Source of the DNA: Lentzea sp. NEAU-D7
GTDB taxonomy: Bacteria > Actinomycetota > Actinomycetes > Mycobacteriales > Pseudonocardiaceae
Reading direction: 5' to 3'
Assembly: GCF_026242055.1 (NCBI RefSeq)
Contig: NZ_JAPJDL010000035.1
Location: 1 to 64,000 of the forward strand
Length of the DNA stretch: 64,000 nt
In this document: one piece after another, positions 20,645-31,067 of the stretch
Position numbering within the stretch: the first letter of the stretch is position 1
How the letters are laid out: every line of letters starts with the position of its first letter
Made by a program: the position numbers and the translations under genes
The notes under the pieces: model-generated
Told to the model about the DNA's origin: nothing
What the model saw: the letters and a program-made list of their open reading frames with translations, nothing else
Database searches by the model: none

Positions 20645-23600
20645 GTGGCGGACTCGTTTGTGCATCTGCACGTGCACACCGAGTACTCGATGCTCGACGG
20701 TGCGGCCAAGGTGGCCCCGCTGTTCGAAGAGGCCGAGCGGCTCGGCATGACCGCTGTCGGCATGAGCGACCACGGCAACATGTACGGGTCGGACGAGTTC
20801 TACCAAACGGCGATGAAGACCGGCATCAAGCCGATCATCGGCATCGAGGCGTACCTCGCCCCGCACAACCGCCTGCACAAGAAGCCGGTCGCCTGGGGCG
20901 ACCCCGGTCAGCGCAGCGACGACATCTCCGGTGGTGGCGCCTACACCCACATGACGATGTGGGCGCGCAACGCGGACGGCCTGCGCAACCTCTTCCGCCT
21001 GCACACCGAGGCGAGCAAGACGGGCTACTACTACAAGCCCCGCATGGACCGCGAGCTCGTCTCGCAGCACGCCGAGGGCATCATCGCGACGACCGGCTGC
21101 CCGTCCGGCGAGGTGCAGACCCGGCTGCGGCTCGGTCAGGTCGACGAGGCGTTCAAGGCCGCGTCCGACTACCGCGACATCTTCGGCAAGGAGAACTTCT
21201 TCCTGGAGTTGATGGACCACGGCCTGGAGATCGAGCGCCGCGTCCGCGACGGCCTGCTGGAGATCAGCAAGAAGCTCGGCATCCCGCCCCTGGCCACCAA
21301 CGACAGCCACTACGTCACCAAGGACCAGGCGGACACGCACTCCGCGTTGCTCTGCGTGCAGTCCGGCAAGATGCTGACCGACCCGAACCGGTTCAAGTTC
21401 GACGGTGACGGTTACTACCTGAAGTCGTCCGAGGAGATGCGGGAGATCTGGAAGGACCTCCCGGAGGCGTGCGACAACACGCTGCTGGTCGCGCAGATGG
21501 TCGAGTCCTACGAGGACATCTGGACCGTCAAGGACCGCATCCCGAACTTCGAGGTCCCCGAGGGCGAGGACCAGGCGTCCTGGTTCCGCAAGGAGATCCG
21601 GCGCGGCCTCGAGTGGCGGTTCGCCGGCAAGGAAGTCCCCGAGGAGTACATCAAGCGCTGCGACTTCGAGGCCCAGGTCATCATCGACAAGGGCTTCCCG
21701 GCGTACTTCCTGATCGTCGCCGACCTGATCAGCTACGCCCGCAGCGTGGGCATCCGCGTCGGTCCCGGCCGTGGCTCCGCCGCGGGCGCCGCCGTGTCGT
21801 GGGCGATGGGCATCACGAACATCGACCCGATCCCGCACGGTCTGCTGTTCGAGCGGTTCCTGAACCCCGAGCGCACCGCCATGCCCGACATCGACATCGA
21901 CTTCGACGACCGCCGTCGTGGCGAGATGATCCGCTACGCCAGCGAGAAGTACGGCGCCGACAAGGTCGCGCAGGTGATCACGTTCGGCACGATCAAGACC
22001 AAGGCGGCGCTGAAGGACTCGGCGCGCGTGCACCACGGCCAGCCGGGCTTCGCGATCGCCGACAAGATCTCGAAGGCGCTGCCGCCGCCGATCATGGCGA
22101 AGGACATCCCGCTCAACGGCATCGTCAACAAGAGCCACCCGCGCTACGGCGAGGCCGCCGAGGTGCGGTCGCTGCTGGAGACCGACGCGCAGGTGAAGGA
22201 GATCTTCGACACCGCGCTCGGCCTCGAGGGCCTGATCCGCAACGCCGGCGTGCACGCCTGCGCGGTGATCATGTCGAAGGACCCGCTCACGGAGTCCATC
22301 CCGCTCTGGTACCGCGACGACGGCTCGTTCATCACCGGCTGGGACTACCCGTCGTGCGAGAACATCGGCCTGTTGAAGATGGACTTCCTCGGGCTGCGCA
22401 ACCTCACGGTGATGGGCGACGCGATCGAGAACATCGAGGCCAACCGCGGCAAGGACGCGGTCCCGGACTTCGACAAGCTCACGCTCGACGACCCGGAGAC
22501 CTACGCGCTGCTCGGCCGCGGTGACACGCTCGGCGTGTTCCAGCTGGACGGCGGGCCGATGCGCGACCTGCTGCGCCGCATGCAGCCGACCACCTTCGAG
22601 GACATCGTCGCGGTCGGCGCGCTGTACCGCCCCGGTCCGATGGGTGTGAACGCGCACAACGACTACGCGGACCGCAAGAACGGCCGCCAGGAAGTCAAGC
22701 CGATCCACCCGCAGCTCGAGGAACCGCTCAAGGAGATCCTCGGCGAGACGCACGGTCTGATCGTCTACCAAGAGCAGATCATGTTCATCGCCCAGGAGGT
22801 CGCGGGCTACTCGATGGGTCGCGCGGACGTGCTCCGCAAGGCCATGGGCAAGAAGAAGGCCGAGGTCCTCGCGAAGGAGTTCGAGGGCTTCCAGCAGGGC
22901 ATGCGCAACGACCCGCGCGGGTTCTCCGACGAGGCCATCCAGGCGCTGTGGGACACGATCCTCCCGTTCGCCGGCTACGCGTTCAACAAGTCGCACGCGG
23001 CCGCGTACGGCCTGATCTCGTACTGGACGGCGTACCTCAAGGCGAACTTCCGCGCCGAGTACATGGCCGCCCTGCTCACGTCGGTCGGCGACAACAAGGA
23101 CAAGTCCGCGGTCTACCTCGCCGAGTGCCGCCGTCTGGGCATCAAGGTCCTCCCGCCGGACGTCAACGAGTCGGCGCTGCGCTTCAGCGCGGTCGGCACG
23201 GACATCCGCTTCGGCCTGGGCGCGATCCGCAACGTCGGCGCGAACGTCGTCGAGTCGATCATCAAGACGCGCAAGGAGAAGGGCGCCTACACGTCCTTCA
23301 CGGACTTCATGGACAAGTCCGAGCTCGTCGCCTGCAACAAGCGCGTGATCGAGTCGCTGATCAAGGCCGGCGCGTTCGACGCGTTCGGCCACCCCAGGCT
23401 CTCGCTGATCCAGGTGCACGAGGACGCGGTCGACGCCGTCGTCCCGATCAAGCGCAAGGAGGCGGAGGGGCAGTTCGACCTGTTCGGTGGCGACAGCGCC
23501 GACGACCAGGACGACAGCACCTCGCCGCTCGCGCACCTCAAGTTCGGCACCGACGAGTACCCGCGCAAGCAGATGCTCAGCCTCGAGAAGGAGATGCTGG

Positions 23601-24202
23601 GGCTGTACGTGTCCTCGCACCCCCTCGACGGCGCCGAGCGGATCCTGCGCAAGTTCGCGCCGCGGCCGATCGCGGTCGTGCTCGACGACCCGCCCAAGGA
23701 GGGCGAGCTGATCGTCTCGGGCATGATCTCGTCGATCGAGCGGCGGGTGAACAAGAACGGCCTGCCGTGGGCGATCACGGTCATCGAGGACCTGGACGCG
23801 TCCATCGAGGTTCTGTTCTTCCCCAAGGCCTACGAGGTGCTGCGCGACGACCTGGAGCTCGACTCCGCCGTGTGCGTGAAGGGCCGGGTGAACTGGCGCG
23901 AGGACAAGATGGCGATCTTCGGTGACGGGGTCGTCCCGCTCGACATCAGCGACGCCGAGGCGAACCCCGGAGCGGACCCGCCCCTCGTCCTCGGGCTGCA
24001 GACCAGGACCCTGACGCCCGAGCTGATCGAAGAGCTGAAGAGCGTGTTCAAGTCGCACGAGGGCCAGGTCGCCGTGCACCTGGAGGTGCAGAAGCGCGAC
24101 AAGTCGAAGGAGATGATGGTGGTGGGCAACTTCCGGGTCAACACGACGCCGTCGCTCTTCGGTGACCTCAAGACCATCCGGGGCATCACCATCCACCGCT
24201 AG
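20645..24202 (+). CDS. dnaE1: DNA polymerase III alpha subunit
   Basis: A 1185-residue replicative polymerase. The PHP domain starts at residue 1 and keeps its histidines ([13 protein letters not shown]), consistent with the PHP proofreading exonuclease of actinobacterial DnaE1. Catalytic aspartates are in PDIDIDF (415-419). The finger, beta-clamp binding, HhH and OB-fold ([18 protein letters not shown]) regions are full length. The GTG at 20645 follows ctggaggtacc. A TAGGGT at 20583-20588 may be its -10. A strong intrinsic terminator follows at 24212. Confidence 0.97.
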   Translation: MADSFVHLHVHTEYSMLDGAAKVAPLFEEAERLGMTAVGMSDHGNMYGSDEFYQTAMKTGIKPIIGIEAYLAPHNRLHKKPVAWGDPGQRSDDISGGGAYTHMTMWARNADGLRNLFRLHTEASKTGYYYKPRMDRELVSQHAEGIIATTGCPSGEVQTRLRLGQVDEAFKAASDYRDIFGKENFFLELMDHGLEIERRVRDGLLEISKKLGIPPLATNDSHYVTKDQADTHSALLCVQSGKMLTDPNRFKFDGDGYYLKSSEEMREIWKDLPEACDNTLLVAQMVESYEDIWTVKDRIPNFEVPEGEDQASWFRKEIRRGLEWRFAGKEVPEEYIKRCDFEAQVIIDKGFPAYFLIVADLISYARSVGIRVGPGRGSAAGAAVSWAMGITNIDPIPHGLLFERFLNPERTAMPDIDIDFDDRRRGEMIRYASEKYGADKVAQVITFGTIKTKAALKDSARVHHGQPGFAIADKISKALPPPIMAKDIPLNGIVNKSHPRYGEAAEVRSLLETDAQVKEIFDTALGLEGLIRNAGVHACAVIMSKDPLTESIPLWYRDDGSFITGWDYPSCENIGLLKMDFLGLRNLTVMGDAIENIEANRGKDAVPDFDKLTLDDPETYALLGRGDTLGVFQLDGGPMRDLLRRMQPTTFEDIVAVGALYRPGPMGVNAHNDYADRKNGRQEVKPIHPQLEEPLKEILGETHGLIVYQEQIMFIAQEVAGYSMGRADVLRKAMGKKKAEVLAKEFEGFQQGMRNDPRGFSDEAIQALWDTILPFAGYAFNKSHAAAYGLISYWTAYLKANFRAEYMAALLTSVGDNKDKSAVYLAECRRLGIKVLPPDVNESALRFSAVGTDIRFGLGAIRNVGANVVESIIKTRKEKGAYTSFTDFMDKSELVACNKRVIESLIKAGAFDAFGHPRLSLIQVHEDAVDAVVPIKRKEAEGQFDLFGGDSADDQDDSTSPLAHLKFGTDEYPRKQMLSLEKEMLGLYVSSHPLDGAERILRKFAPRPIAVVLDDPPKEGELIVSGMISSIERRVNKNGLPWAITVIEDLDASIEVLFFPKAYEVLRDDLELDSAVCVKGRVNWREDKMAIFGDGVVPLDISDAEANPGADPPLVLGLQTRTLTPELIEELKSVFKSHEGQVAVHLEVQKRDKSKEMMVVGNFRVNTTPSLFGDLKTIRGITIHR

Positions 24203-24211
24203 ACCACCAGG

Positions 24212-24245
24212 CCGGTCCCGGCAGCGCGTTGCCGGGACCGGTTTT
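24212..24245 (+). terminator. Intrinsic terminator after dnaE1
   Basis: A perfect 12-bp GC-rich stem (24212-24223 with 24230-24241), a 6-nt loop and a TTTT tail. It begins 10 nt after the dnaE1 stop. Confidence 0.9.
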
Positions 24246-24306
24246 CCAGCGGAAACGGCCGGATTCGAGTGGGATGTCGGCTATCGGCCCCGTGACCAAT
24301 TCCGCG

Positions 24307-24336
24307 TTGTCCAGTGGACGAGGATCGCCTGAGAAT
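24307..24336 (+). promoter_or_regulatory. Candidate promoter for the P450 gene
   Basis: TTGTCC (24307-24312), an 18-bp spacer and GAGAAT (24331-24336). Transcription would start about 30 bp before the GTG at 24376. Recognised by consensus only. Confidence 0.4.
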
Positions 24337-24375
24337 TAGTGGCGGGTGATGAGTAAACGGGGTTAACTGGGTGGG

Positions 24376-25581
24376 GTGACGACACTCACGCAGTTGCCCG
24401 ACGACTACGTCCAGAACCCGCACGAAGCGCACGACATGTTGCGCGCCGAGGGGCCCGTGCAGGAAGTCCGCATGCCGCGTGGGCTCAAGGTCTGGCTCGT
24501 GACTCGGTACGACGAGGCGAAGATCGCCCTCACGGACCCCAGGGTCAGCAAGAACATCGCCGAGGGCGGCCACCTGATGGCCGTGCACGCTCCCGAAACC
24601 GATCAGCGCCGCGAGATCGAGCCCTCGCTGTCCGTTCACATGCTCAACATGGACCCGCCCGGCCACACCCGGCTGCGCAAGCTCGTGACCAAGGCGTTCA
24701 CCGCCCGCCGCGTCGAGCTGATGCGCCCGCGCGTGCAGGAGATCACGGCCGAGTTGCTCGCCAAGCTGAACGACGGCGACGAGGTCGACCTGCTGGAGGC
24801 GCTGGCGTTCCCGCTGCCGATCACGGTCATCTGCGAGCTGCTCGGCATCCCGATCGACAACCGCGACGACTTCCGCGAGTGGTCGAACCAGCTGCTGTCC
24901 TTCGGCACGCCGGAGGAGGTCCAGGCGGCCGCGTCCGCGATGGCCGGCTTCCTGTACCAGCACGTCACGGCCATCGCCCAGGCCGAGCCCGACGACACGT
25001 TCTTCTCCGCTCTCGTGCACGCCGACGACTCCGGTGACCGGCTGAACACCGAAGAGCTGATCTCGATGGCGTTCCTGCTGCTCGTGGCGGGCCACGAGAC
25101 GACGGTGAACCTCATCGGCAACGCGGTGCTGTCGTTGCTGCGCAACCCGGACCAGCTGCAGATCCTCAAGGACCGTCCCGAGCTGATCCCGGCCAGCACC
25201 GAGGAGTTCCTGCGGCTGGAGGGCCCGATCAACGTCGCGACCTTCCGCTACACCAAGGAGGACGTCGAGCTCGGTGACGTCACGGTGCCCGCCGGCGAGA
25301 TCCTGATGGTGTCGCTGATCGCCGCCAACCGGGACCCCGCGAAGTACGAGAACCCCGACCAGCTCGACGTGACGCGGTCCGCGCAGGGGCACGTGGCGTT
25401 CGGGCACGGCATCCACTTCTGCCTCGGCGCGCCGCTGGCCCGGCTGGAGTTCGACGTGGCGCTGACGCAGCTGCTCGACCGGTTCCCGAACCTGACGCTG
25501 GCCGCGGAGCCGGAGACGCTGGTGTGGCGGGACAGCACGCTGATCCGCGGTCTGCACACCCTCCCGGTGCGCCTCGCCTAA
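24376..25581 (+). CDS. Cytochrome P450
   Basis: A 401-residue soluble bacterial P450 (CYP107/105-like by general sequence character). The oxygen-activating I-helix motif is AGHETT (238-243), ExxR is E277-R280, and the haem ligand is C349 in [10 protein letters not shown]. The substrate is unknown; no ferredoxin or ferredoxin reductase gene is adjacent. The GTG start at 24376 has no strong Shine-Dalgarno. It ends 1 nt before bioA begins, so it is read through into the biotin genes. A BioI-like role in making the pimeloyl precursor is conceivable but not supported by any specific residue. Confidence 0.88.
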   Translation: MTTLTQLPDDYVQNPHEAHDMLRAEGPVQEVRMPRGLKVWLVTRYDEAKIALTDPRVSKNIAEGGHLMAVHAPETDQRREIEPSLSVHMLNMDPPGHTRLRKLVTKAFTARRVELMRPRVQEITAELLAKLNDGDEVDLLEALAFPLPITVICELLGIPIDNRDDFREWSNQLLSFGTPEEVQAAASAMAGFLYQHVTAIAQAEPDDTFFSALVHADDSGDRLNTEELISMAFLLLVAGHETTVNLIGNAVLSLLRNPDQLQILKDRPELIPASTEEFLRLEGPINVATFRYTKEDVELGDVTVPAGEILMVSLIAANRDPAKYENPDQLDVTRSAQGHVAFGHGIHFCLGAPLARLEFDVALTQLLDRFPNLTLAAEPETLVWRDSTLIRGLHTLPVRLA

Positions 25582-25582
25582 T

Positions 25583-26848
25583 GTGCTGCGGGTGGACGAC
25601 CTGCTGAAGCTCGACCAGGCGCACGTCTGGCACCCGTACGGTCCGATGCCGGGCACCCAGGAGCCGTTGCTCGTCTCAGGGGCCTCGGGTGTCCGGCTCG
25701 AACTCGCGGACGGCCGTGAACTCGTCGACGGCATGTCGTCGTGGTGGGCGGCCATCCACGGCTACCGCCACCCGGTGCTCGACGCGGCCGTCACCGAGCA
25801 GCTCGGCAGGATGAGCCACGTGATGTTCGGCGGGCTCACGCACGAGCCCGCCATCAGGCTCAGCGCGAAGCTCGTCGAGATCACCCCCGAGCCGTTGCAG
25901 CACGTGTTCCTCTGCGACTCCGGCTCGGTGTCGGTCGAGGTCGCGGTGAAGATGTGCCTGCAGTACTGGCGCTCGCGGAACCGGCCGGAGAAGCACCGCC
26001 TGCTGACGTGGCGCGGTGGCTACCACGGCGACACGTTCAACCCGATGTCCGTCTGCGACCCCGACGGCGGGATGCACTCGCTGTGGCGCGGAATCCTGCC
26101 GCAGCAGGTGTTCGCGGACGCGCCACCGGCCGAGATGGACACCGCGTACGTCCAGCACCTCTCCGACCTGATCGAGGAACACGCCGGAGAGCTCGCCGCG
26201 ATCATCGTCGAGCCGGTCGTGCAGGGCGCCGGGGGCATGCGCTTCCACGACCCGCGCTACCTGCACGTGCTGCGCGAACTGGCGTACACGCACGACGTGC
26301 TGCTGGTGTTCGACGAGATCGCCACGGGCTTCGGTCGCACGGGCGAGCTGTTCGGCGCCGACCACGCCAGCGTCAGCCCGGACGTCATGTGCCTGGGCAA
26401 GTCGCTGACCGGCGGGTACATGACGATGGCCGCGACCCTGTGCACCACGAGGGTGGCCGACGGGATCAGCAAGGGCGAGGTGCCGGTGCTCGCGCACGGG
26501 CCGACGTTCATGGGCAACCCGCTGGCGTCGGCGGTGTCGCTGGCGTCGATCGACCTGCTGCTGTCGCAGGACTGGAAGCGCGAGGTCGCCCGGATCTCCG
26601 CCGGGCTCTCGGCGGGGCTGGCTCCCGCACGCGAGTTGCCCGGTGTCCGGGACGTGCGCGTGCTGGGCGCCATCGGCGTTGTGCAACTGCACGAGCCCGT
26701 GGACATGGCCCGGGCCACTCGCGCCGCCGTGGACGCGGGCGTCTGGCTGCGGCCCTTCCGCGACCTGATCTACACGATGCCGCCGTTCGTCAGCACGGAC
26801 GCCGACGTCGCGCAGATCGCGGCGGCTGTGGTCGACGCCGCCCGCTAA
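25583..26848 (+). CDS. bioA: Adenosylmethionine-8-amino-7-oxononanoate aminotransferase
   Basis: A 421-residue class III PLP aminotransferase making 7,8-diaminopelargonate with SAM as amino donor (biotin pathway). WHPYGPM near the start, [28 protein letters not shown] and the Schiff-base lysine K273 ([10 protein letters not shown]) are all typical BioA. GTG 25583 is taken; GTG 25592 is also possible. bioF, normally next to bioA in mycobacteria, is absent here. Confidence 0.93.
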   Translation: MLRVDDLLKLDQAHVWHPYGPMPGTQEPLLVSGASGVRLELADGRELVDGMSSWWAAIHGYRHPVLDAAVTEQLGRMSHVMFGGLTHEPAIRLSAKLVEITPEPLQHVFLCDSGSVSVEVAVKMCLQYWRSRNRPEKHRLLTWRGGYHGDTFNPMSVCDPDGGMHSLWRGILPQQVFADAPPAEMDTAYVQHLSDLIEEHAGELAAIIVEPVVQGAGGMRFHDPRYLHVLRELAYTHDVLLVFDEIATGFGRTGELFGADHASVSPDVMCLGKSLTGGYMTMAATLCTTRVADGISKGEVPVLAHGPTFMGNPLASAVSLASIDLLLSQDWKREVARISAGLSAGLAPARELPGVRDVRVLGAIGVVQLHEPVDMARATRAAVDAGVWLRPFRDLIYTMPPFVSTDADVAQIAAAVVDAAR

Positions 26849-26859
26849 TGTGCCACGCC

Positions 26860-27366
26860 ATGGGGAAAATGCCGGCTGCGCTGGGCGTGGCCATCCTGGG
26901 GGTAGCGGGTCTCGTGGTGCCGGCGCAGGCGGCGGACGAGCCCATCACGTTTCCCAAGATGTACGGCTCCGGGCGCGGCGGGACGATCAACCTGCCGGGC
27001 ACGGGCGGCAAGTGCCTCGACGCGGCGCTGGAGGAGATCGACCGCGACGGCGGCAAGGTGCAGATGTGGACGTGCGGCCTCGCCGGTGCCGAACAGCAGT
27101 GGCGGTACGAGTACGTGGGTGACTCGAGCGGCCAGGCCTACGTCGTCAACGAGGCGAACGGCAAGTGCCTCGACATCGCCCTGGAGGAGATCGGCCAGGA
27201 GGGCGGCCGGGTGCAGATGTGGCAGTGCACCGGCAGCGTCGAACAACGCTTCACGGTCGTCTACCACCAGGGCGACCTGTTCATCACGCCCGTCGCGACC
27301 AAGGGCTTCCTCGGCGCGTCCGGTGTCCACGAGGGCGCGCCGATCGGCATCTACGCCAAGGGCTGA
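26860..27366 (+). CDS. Secreted ricin B-type lectin (RICIN domain) protein
   Basis: A 168-residue exported protein. A signal peptide (about 1-24, KMPAALGVAILGVAGLVVPAQA) is followed by beta-trefoil repeats: GKCLDAALEEI ... VQMWTCGLAGAEQQW and GKCLDIALEEI ... VQMWQC. Each repeat has the carbohydrate-site LD and, in the first, a QxW motif. It may bind cell-wall or plant polysaccharides and has no catalytic domain. ATG 26860 is chosen; ATG 26848 overlapping the bioA stop (TAATG) is an equally open alternative. It has no evident link to biotin synthesis. Its end overlaps the mycoredoxin gene by 16 nt. Confidence 0.75.
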   Translation: MGKMPAALGVAILGVAGLVVPAQAADEPITFPKMYGSGRGGTINLPGTGGKCLDAALEEIDRDGGKVQMWTCGLAGAEQQWRYEYVGDSSGQAYVVNEANGKCLDIALEEIGQEGGRVQMWQCTGSVEQRFTVVYHQGDLFITPVATKGFLGASGVHEGAPIGIYAKG

Positions 27367-27605
27367 ACGCCGATCGCGGCCGACAGCTGCGTGTCGGTCG
27401 GCTCGACCAGGACATCCCCGTCCGGCAGCACCAGGACGGGGATGTTCTTGCGTCCGGAGAGCTCGATCGCCCGGTCGCGTGCCTCGTCGTCGTGCTCGAC
27501 GTCTACGTAGGTGAACGGCACGTTGTTGCGGGTCAGCCACGACTTGGCCCGGCGGCAGTCGCCACACCACTCGGCGCCGTACATCACGATCGGTTGCTCA
27601 CTCAT
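27351..27605 (-). CDS. Mycoredoxin / glutaredoxin-like protein
   Basis: An 84-residue thioredoxin-fold oxidoreductase with the active site WCGDC (YGAEWCGDCRRAK, residues about 9-21), the cis-proline in NIPVLVLPDG and a GlrX-like length. In actinobacteria such proteins reduce mycothiol mixed disulfides; the WCxxC form fits the Mrx group. The ATG at 27605 begins MSEQPIVMYG; the frame continues upstream as arginine-rich non-coding sequence. It is divergent from bioD. Confidence 0.85.
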   Translation of the reverse strand: MSEQPIVMYGAEWCGDCRRAKSWLTRNNVPFTYVDVEHDDEARDRAIELSGRKNIPVLVLPDGDVLVEPTDTQLSAAIGVQPLA

Positions 27606-27710
27606 GCTGCGTATTTTGCCGCTTCTCCGGAGACGGCGCCGCGGCCGCCCGGTAGTCGGCCGGACGACCGCCGCGACCGCGGAGCAGGTCACGCTCTAAG
27701 GTGAGGATTC

Positions 27711-28430
27711 GTGAGCGTGCTGGTGATCACCGGAACCGGGACAGAGGTCGGCAAGACCGCCGTCACCGCGGGCATCGCGGCGCTGGCCAGGGCAGAAGGC
27801 AGACGGGTCGCGGTGCTCAAGCCCGCGCAGACCGGCCTGCTGCCCGGCGAGCCTGGCGACGTGGCGGAGGTGGCGCGGCTGGCCGGCGACGTGACGACCC
27901 GTGAGCTGGCCAGATACCCCGATCCGCTGGCCCCCGCCACCGCGGCGAGACGCGCGGGCATGGCCACCGTGCACCCGAAGGACGTCGCCGCCGAGGTCAC
28001 CGCGCTCGACGAGACCCACGACCTGGTGCTGGTCGAGGGCGCGGGCGGGCTGCTGGTGCGGTTCGACGAGGGCGGTTCGACGCTGGCCGACATCGCGTGG
28101 GCGGTGAACGCGCCCGTCCTGATCGTGGCGCAGGCCGGGCTCGGCACGCTGAACACGACCGCGCTGACGGCCGAGGCTTTGCAGCGGCGCGGACTCGAGT
28201 CGATCGGTGTCGTGGTGGGCAGCTGGCCGCTGCACCCCGACCTCGCCTCGCTCACGAACCTGGCCGACCTGCCCGAGGCGGCGGGTGCTCCGCTGCTCGG
28301 CGCGCTGCCGCAGGGTGTGACGAAGCTCGGTCCCGTGGACTTCCTGGCCGTCGCCAAGAGATCGTTTTCACCCTGGTTCGGCGGGGAGTTCGACCCGGAG
28401 ACGTTCGCGGCTCAATTCGCGGTCCAGTGA
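27711..28430 (+). CDS. bioD: Dethiobiotin synthetase
   Basis: A 239-residue ATP-dependent carboxylase that closes the ureido ring of dethiobiotin. The P-loop GTGTEVGKT is at residues 6-14, LKPAQTGL carries the substrate lysine, and VEGAGGLLV is the second conserved motif. GTG at 27711 has a gtgagg ribosome-binding site. bioB follows after 70 bp with its own strong Shine-Dalgarno. Confidence 0.95.
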   Translation: MSVLVITGTGTEVGKTAVTAGIAALARAEGRRVAVLKPAQTGLLPGEPGDVAEVARLAGDVTTRELARYPDPLAPATAARRAGMATVHPKDVAAEVTALDETHDLVLVEGAGGLLVRFDEGGSTLADIAWAVNAPVLIVAQAGLGTLNTTALTAEALQRRGLESIGVVVGSWPLHPDLASLTNLADLPEAAGAPLLGALPQGVTKLGPVDFLAVAKRSFSPWFGGEFDPETFAAQFAVQ

Positions 28431-28500
28431 CCTACATCGCTGCACGATGAAGGATTCAGTGAGGCACACTGGCTCGCCAGGCCACAGAGGAGGAGAGACC

Positions 28501-29517
28501 GTGACCGCAGCACCAGAACAGATCGACGTGCTCGACGAAGCTCGTGAGCAGGTGCTCGAACGAGGCGTCGGGCTCACCGAGGCTCAGGTGCTGAAGGTGC
28601 TGGAGCTGCCGGAGGACAGGATCCCCGAGCTGCTCGCCCTGGCGCACGAGGTCCGCGAGCGCTGGTGCGGTCCCGAGGTCGAGGTCGAGGGCATCGTCTC
28701 GCTCAAGACCGGCGGCTGCCCCGAGGACTGCCACTTCTGCTCCCAGTCGGGACAGTTCCCGTCGCCCGTGCGGTCGGCGTGGCTGGACATCCCCGGCCTG
28801 GTCCGCGCGGCGCGGCAGACCCGCGACACCGGCGCGACCGAGTTCTGCATCGTCGCGGCCGTGCGCGGCCCGGACAAGCGGCTGCTCTCGCAGGTGCGCG
28901 ACGGCATCAAGGCCATCCGCGAGGACGGCAACGACATCCAGATCGCCTGCTCGCTCGGCATGCTCACGCAGGAGCAGGTCGACGAGCTCGTGGCGATGGG
29001 CGTGCACCGCTACAACCACAACCTCGAGACCGCGCGCTCGCACTTCCCGGAGGTCGTGACCACGCACTCCTGGGAGGAGCGCTGGGACACGCTGCGGATG
29101 ATCCGCGACGCCGGCATGGAGGTCTGCTGCGGCGGCATCATCGGCATGGGGGAGACGCTGGCGCAGCGCGCGGAGTTCGCCGTGCAGCTCGCGGAGCTGG
29201 AGCCGGACGAGGTCCCGCTGAACTTCCTCATCCCGAACCCCGGCACGCCGTACGAGAACTACCCGGTCGTCGAGGGCGCCGAGGCGCTGCGCACGGTCGG
29301 CGCGTTCCGGCTCGCGCTGCCGCGCACGATCCTGCGCTTCGCCGGTGGCCGGGAGCTGACGTTCGGCGACCTGGGCGCGAAGCAGGGCATGCTCGGCGGC
29401 ATCAACGCGATCATCGTCGGCAACTACCTGACGAACCTCGGCCGTCCCGCGCAGCAGGACCTCGACATGCTCGAAGAGCTGTCGATGCCCATCAAGGCGC
29501 TGAGCCAGACCCTGTGA
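28501..29517 (+). CDS. bioB: Biotin synthase
   Basis: A 338-residue radical SAM enzyme inserting sulfur into dethiobiotin. The SAM [4Fe-4S] cysteines are C73, C77 and C80 (CPEDCHFC), with the later cysteines in EFCIVAA, QIACSLG and [12 protein letters not shown]. The GTG at 28501 follows aggaggagagacc, an optimal ribosome-binding site. The stop overlaps bsaP by 4 nt. In this actinobacterial type the auxiliary cluster is thought to be supported by BsaP. Confidence 0.96.
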   Translation: MTAAPEQIDVLDEAREQVLERGVGLTEAQVLKVLELPEDRIPELLALAHEVRERWCGPEVEVEGIVSLKTGGCPEDCHFCSQSGQFPSPVRSAWLDIPGLVRAARQTRDTGATEFCIVAAVRGPDKRLLSQVRDGIKAIREDGNDIQIACSLGMLTQEQVDELVAMGVHRYNHNLETARSHFPEVVTTHSWEERWDTLRMIRDAGMEVCCGGIIGMGETLAQRAEFAVQLAELEPDEVPLNFLIPNPGTPYENYPVVEGAEALRTVGAFRLALPRTILRFAGGRELTFGDLGAKQGMLGGINAIIVGNYLTNLGRPAQQDLDMLEELSMPIKALSQTL

Positions 29518-29717
29518 CGACGACTCGGATGACGTACTGCTCGTTCTGCGGCAAAGAGGAAGCTGACGGCGACCACGGGTTCTGCCGTCAGCGGCTGTCG
29601 ATGATCGACCCGCCGCGGTACTGCTCGGAGTGCGCGCGCCGCATGGTCGTCCAGGTGACCCCGGACGGCTGGGCGGCGCGCTGCAGCCGCCACGGCGAGA
29701 TCACCTCGGCTCGGTAG
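29514..29717 (+). CDS. bsaP: Biotin synthase auxiliary protein BsaP
   Basis: A 67-residue cysteine-rich protein. Six cysteines, C9, C12, C24, C37, C40 and C57, occur in [21 protein letters not shown] and ARCSRHG. It matches the small iron-sulfur-type protein immediately downstream of bioB in mycobacteria (Rv1590 position), reported to help BioB turn over. The GTG overlaps the bioB stop (GTGA), giving translational coupling. Family assignment rests on motif and position; cluster binding is not shown by sequence. Confidence 0.85.
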   Translation: MTTTRMTYCSFCGKEEADGDHGFCRQRLSMIDPPRYCSECARRMVVQVTPDGWAARCSRHGEITSAR

Positions 29718-29730
29718 TAACCTCTCGCGA

Positions 29731-30324
29731 ATGGACGACAAAGCAGCGCCGGTGCGCATCGAATCCGTGCCGGAGCCGCCGTACGTCTACCACTACTACC
29801 CCCGGCCACGGCCGAAAGTGGTGGTCAAGCGGGATCTGCTGCCGAGCCTGGTGGTGGCGCTGACGACGTTCATCGGCGCCTTCCCCGCCGGGTTCCTCTG
29901 GTCGAGGCTGGCGCCGGCGCAGCTCAAGATCGTGTCGCCGCAGGACGACAAGCTCTACCCGATCGGCCTGGAGAGCTACCACCGGCTCGACGCGCTGATG
30001 GTGTTCGTGCTGATCGGCCTCGGAGCGGGCGTGATCACGGGCATCGCGGTGTGGCTGATGCGGCAGCGGCGCGGTCCCGTGGTGATGCTGGCGATGACGG
30101 CGGGCTCGTTCGCCGCGGCCTGGTTCGCGCAGGACTTCGGCGGGAGGCTCGCCGCCGGCCTCTACCCGAACCCGGCGTCGATCAAGCCGAACGACACGTT
30201 GCTCGTCGCGCCCGCTTTGGAGACGTGGTGGGGAATTCTGGCGTGGCCGCTGGCGGCCGCGCTGGCCTACGGGTGCTGCGCGGCGTGGAACGGCCTCGAC
30301 GACCTGGGGCGGCGCCTCGGCTGA
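29731..30324 (+). CDS. DUF2567-family membrane protein
   Basis: A 197-residue protein with an N-terminal cytoplasmic stretch containing VYHYYPRPRPK, then four predicted membrane helices (about 38-58, 88-110, 118-136 and 166-186). It occupies the position of the mycobacterial DUF2567 gene next to bioB/bsaP. It starts 13 nt after bsaP and is likely on the same transcript. Function unknown; a role in biotin or precursor uptake is speculative. Confidence 0.75.
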   Translation: MDDKAAPVRIESVPEPPYVYHYYPRPRPKVVVKRDLLPSLVVALTTFIGAFPAGFLWSRLAPAQLKIVSPQDDKLYPIGLESYHRLDALMVFVLIGLGAGVITGIAVWLMRQRRGPVVMLAMTAGSFAAAWFAQDFGGRLAAGLYPNPASIKPNDTLLVAPALETWWGILAWPLAAALAYGCCAAWNGLDDLGRRLG

Positions 30325-30333
30325 GGCACCGCC
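30308..30333. terminator. Hairpin between convergent genes
   Basis: GGCGGCGCCTC (30308-30318) pairs with GAGGCACCGCC (30323-30333), one mismatch, ggct loop. It covers the end of the DUF2567 gene and faces the convergent DUF1445 gene. No T-run is present. Confidence 0.55.
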
Positions 30334-30344
30334 CTCGTGGGCGC

Positions 30345-31067
30345 CTATCCGACCCGGTAGGCGAAGTCGGGCATGTCCGTCACGAACATCTGACCGGGCG
30401 CGTGGGTGATCGCGAACGGCGGCCTGGACTTCATCAGCACGGCCTGAGGGGTCACCCCGCACGCCCAGAACACAGGCACGTCACCAGGTTCGTGCTCGAC
30501 GGCGTCCCCGAAGTCCGGTGCGTCGACGTCCTCGATCCCGAGCATCCGCGGGTCGCCCGCGCCGACCGGGGCGCCGTGCACCGACGGCATGAGCGCCGTG
30601 ACCTTGTGCGCCATGTCCACAAGGGACTCCGGGATCCAGCGCATCGACACGACCATCGGCCCGTGCAGCCGCCCGGCGGGCCGGCACTGGATGTCCGTGA
30701 CGAACATCGAGACGTTCCTGCCCTGCTCCACGTGCCGCAGCGGCACCCCGGCGCTCTCCAGCGCCGTCTCGAACGTGAAGCTGCAGCCGATCAGGAACGT
30801 CACCAGGTCGTCGCGCCAGTGCTCGGTCGCGTTCTCCGGTTCCGCCGCGAGCTCGCCGTTCTCCCAGATCCGGTAGCGCGGCGCGTGGGTGCGCACGTCG
30901 GCGTCCCGCTTGAGCGCGCTGACCGTCTCTCCCGCGTCCAGCACGTCGAGCACCGGGCACGGTTTGGGGTTGCGGTGGGTGAAGAGCAGGAAGTCGTACG
31001 CCCAGTCCTTCGGGATGGCGATCAGGTTGGCCTGCGCCTGTCCCGGCGCTTGTCCCGCGGTCGTCAT
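30345..31067 (-). CDS. DUF1445 hydro-lyase / D-glutamate cyclase-family protein
   Basis: A 240-residue cytosolic protein with family signatures KDWAYDFLLFTHRNPKPCPV, IGCSFTFETAL and FWACGVTPQAV. Members are annotated as putative hydro-lyases, and the vertebrate homologue is D-glutamate cyclase. Its ATG overlaps the stop of the MFS gene (ATGA), so transporter and enzyme are co-translated. The pair probably imports and converts a small organic or amino acid. Confidence 0.82.
   Translation of the reverse strand: MTTAGQAPGQAQANLIAIPKDWAYDFLLFTHRNPKPCPVLDVLDAGETVSALKRDADVRTHAPRYRIWENGELAAEPENATEHWRDDLVTFLIGCSFTFETALESAGVPLRHVEQGRNVSMFVTDIQCRPAGRLHGPMVVSMRWIPESLVDMAHKVTALMPSVHGAPVGAGDPRMLGIEDVDAPDFGDAVEHEPGDVPVFWACGVTPQAVLMKSRPPFAITHAPGQMFVTDMPDFAYRVG

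Noticed and set aside
20534-24196. 1220-codon open frame antisense to dnaE1
   Set aside because: Same GC-driven effect; composition is L/R/H/V-rich without motifs, and dnaE1 is unambiguous.
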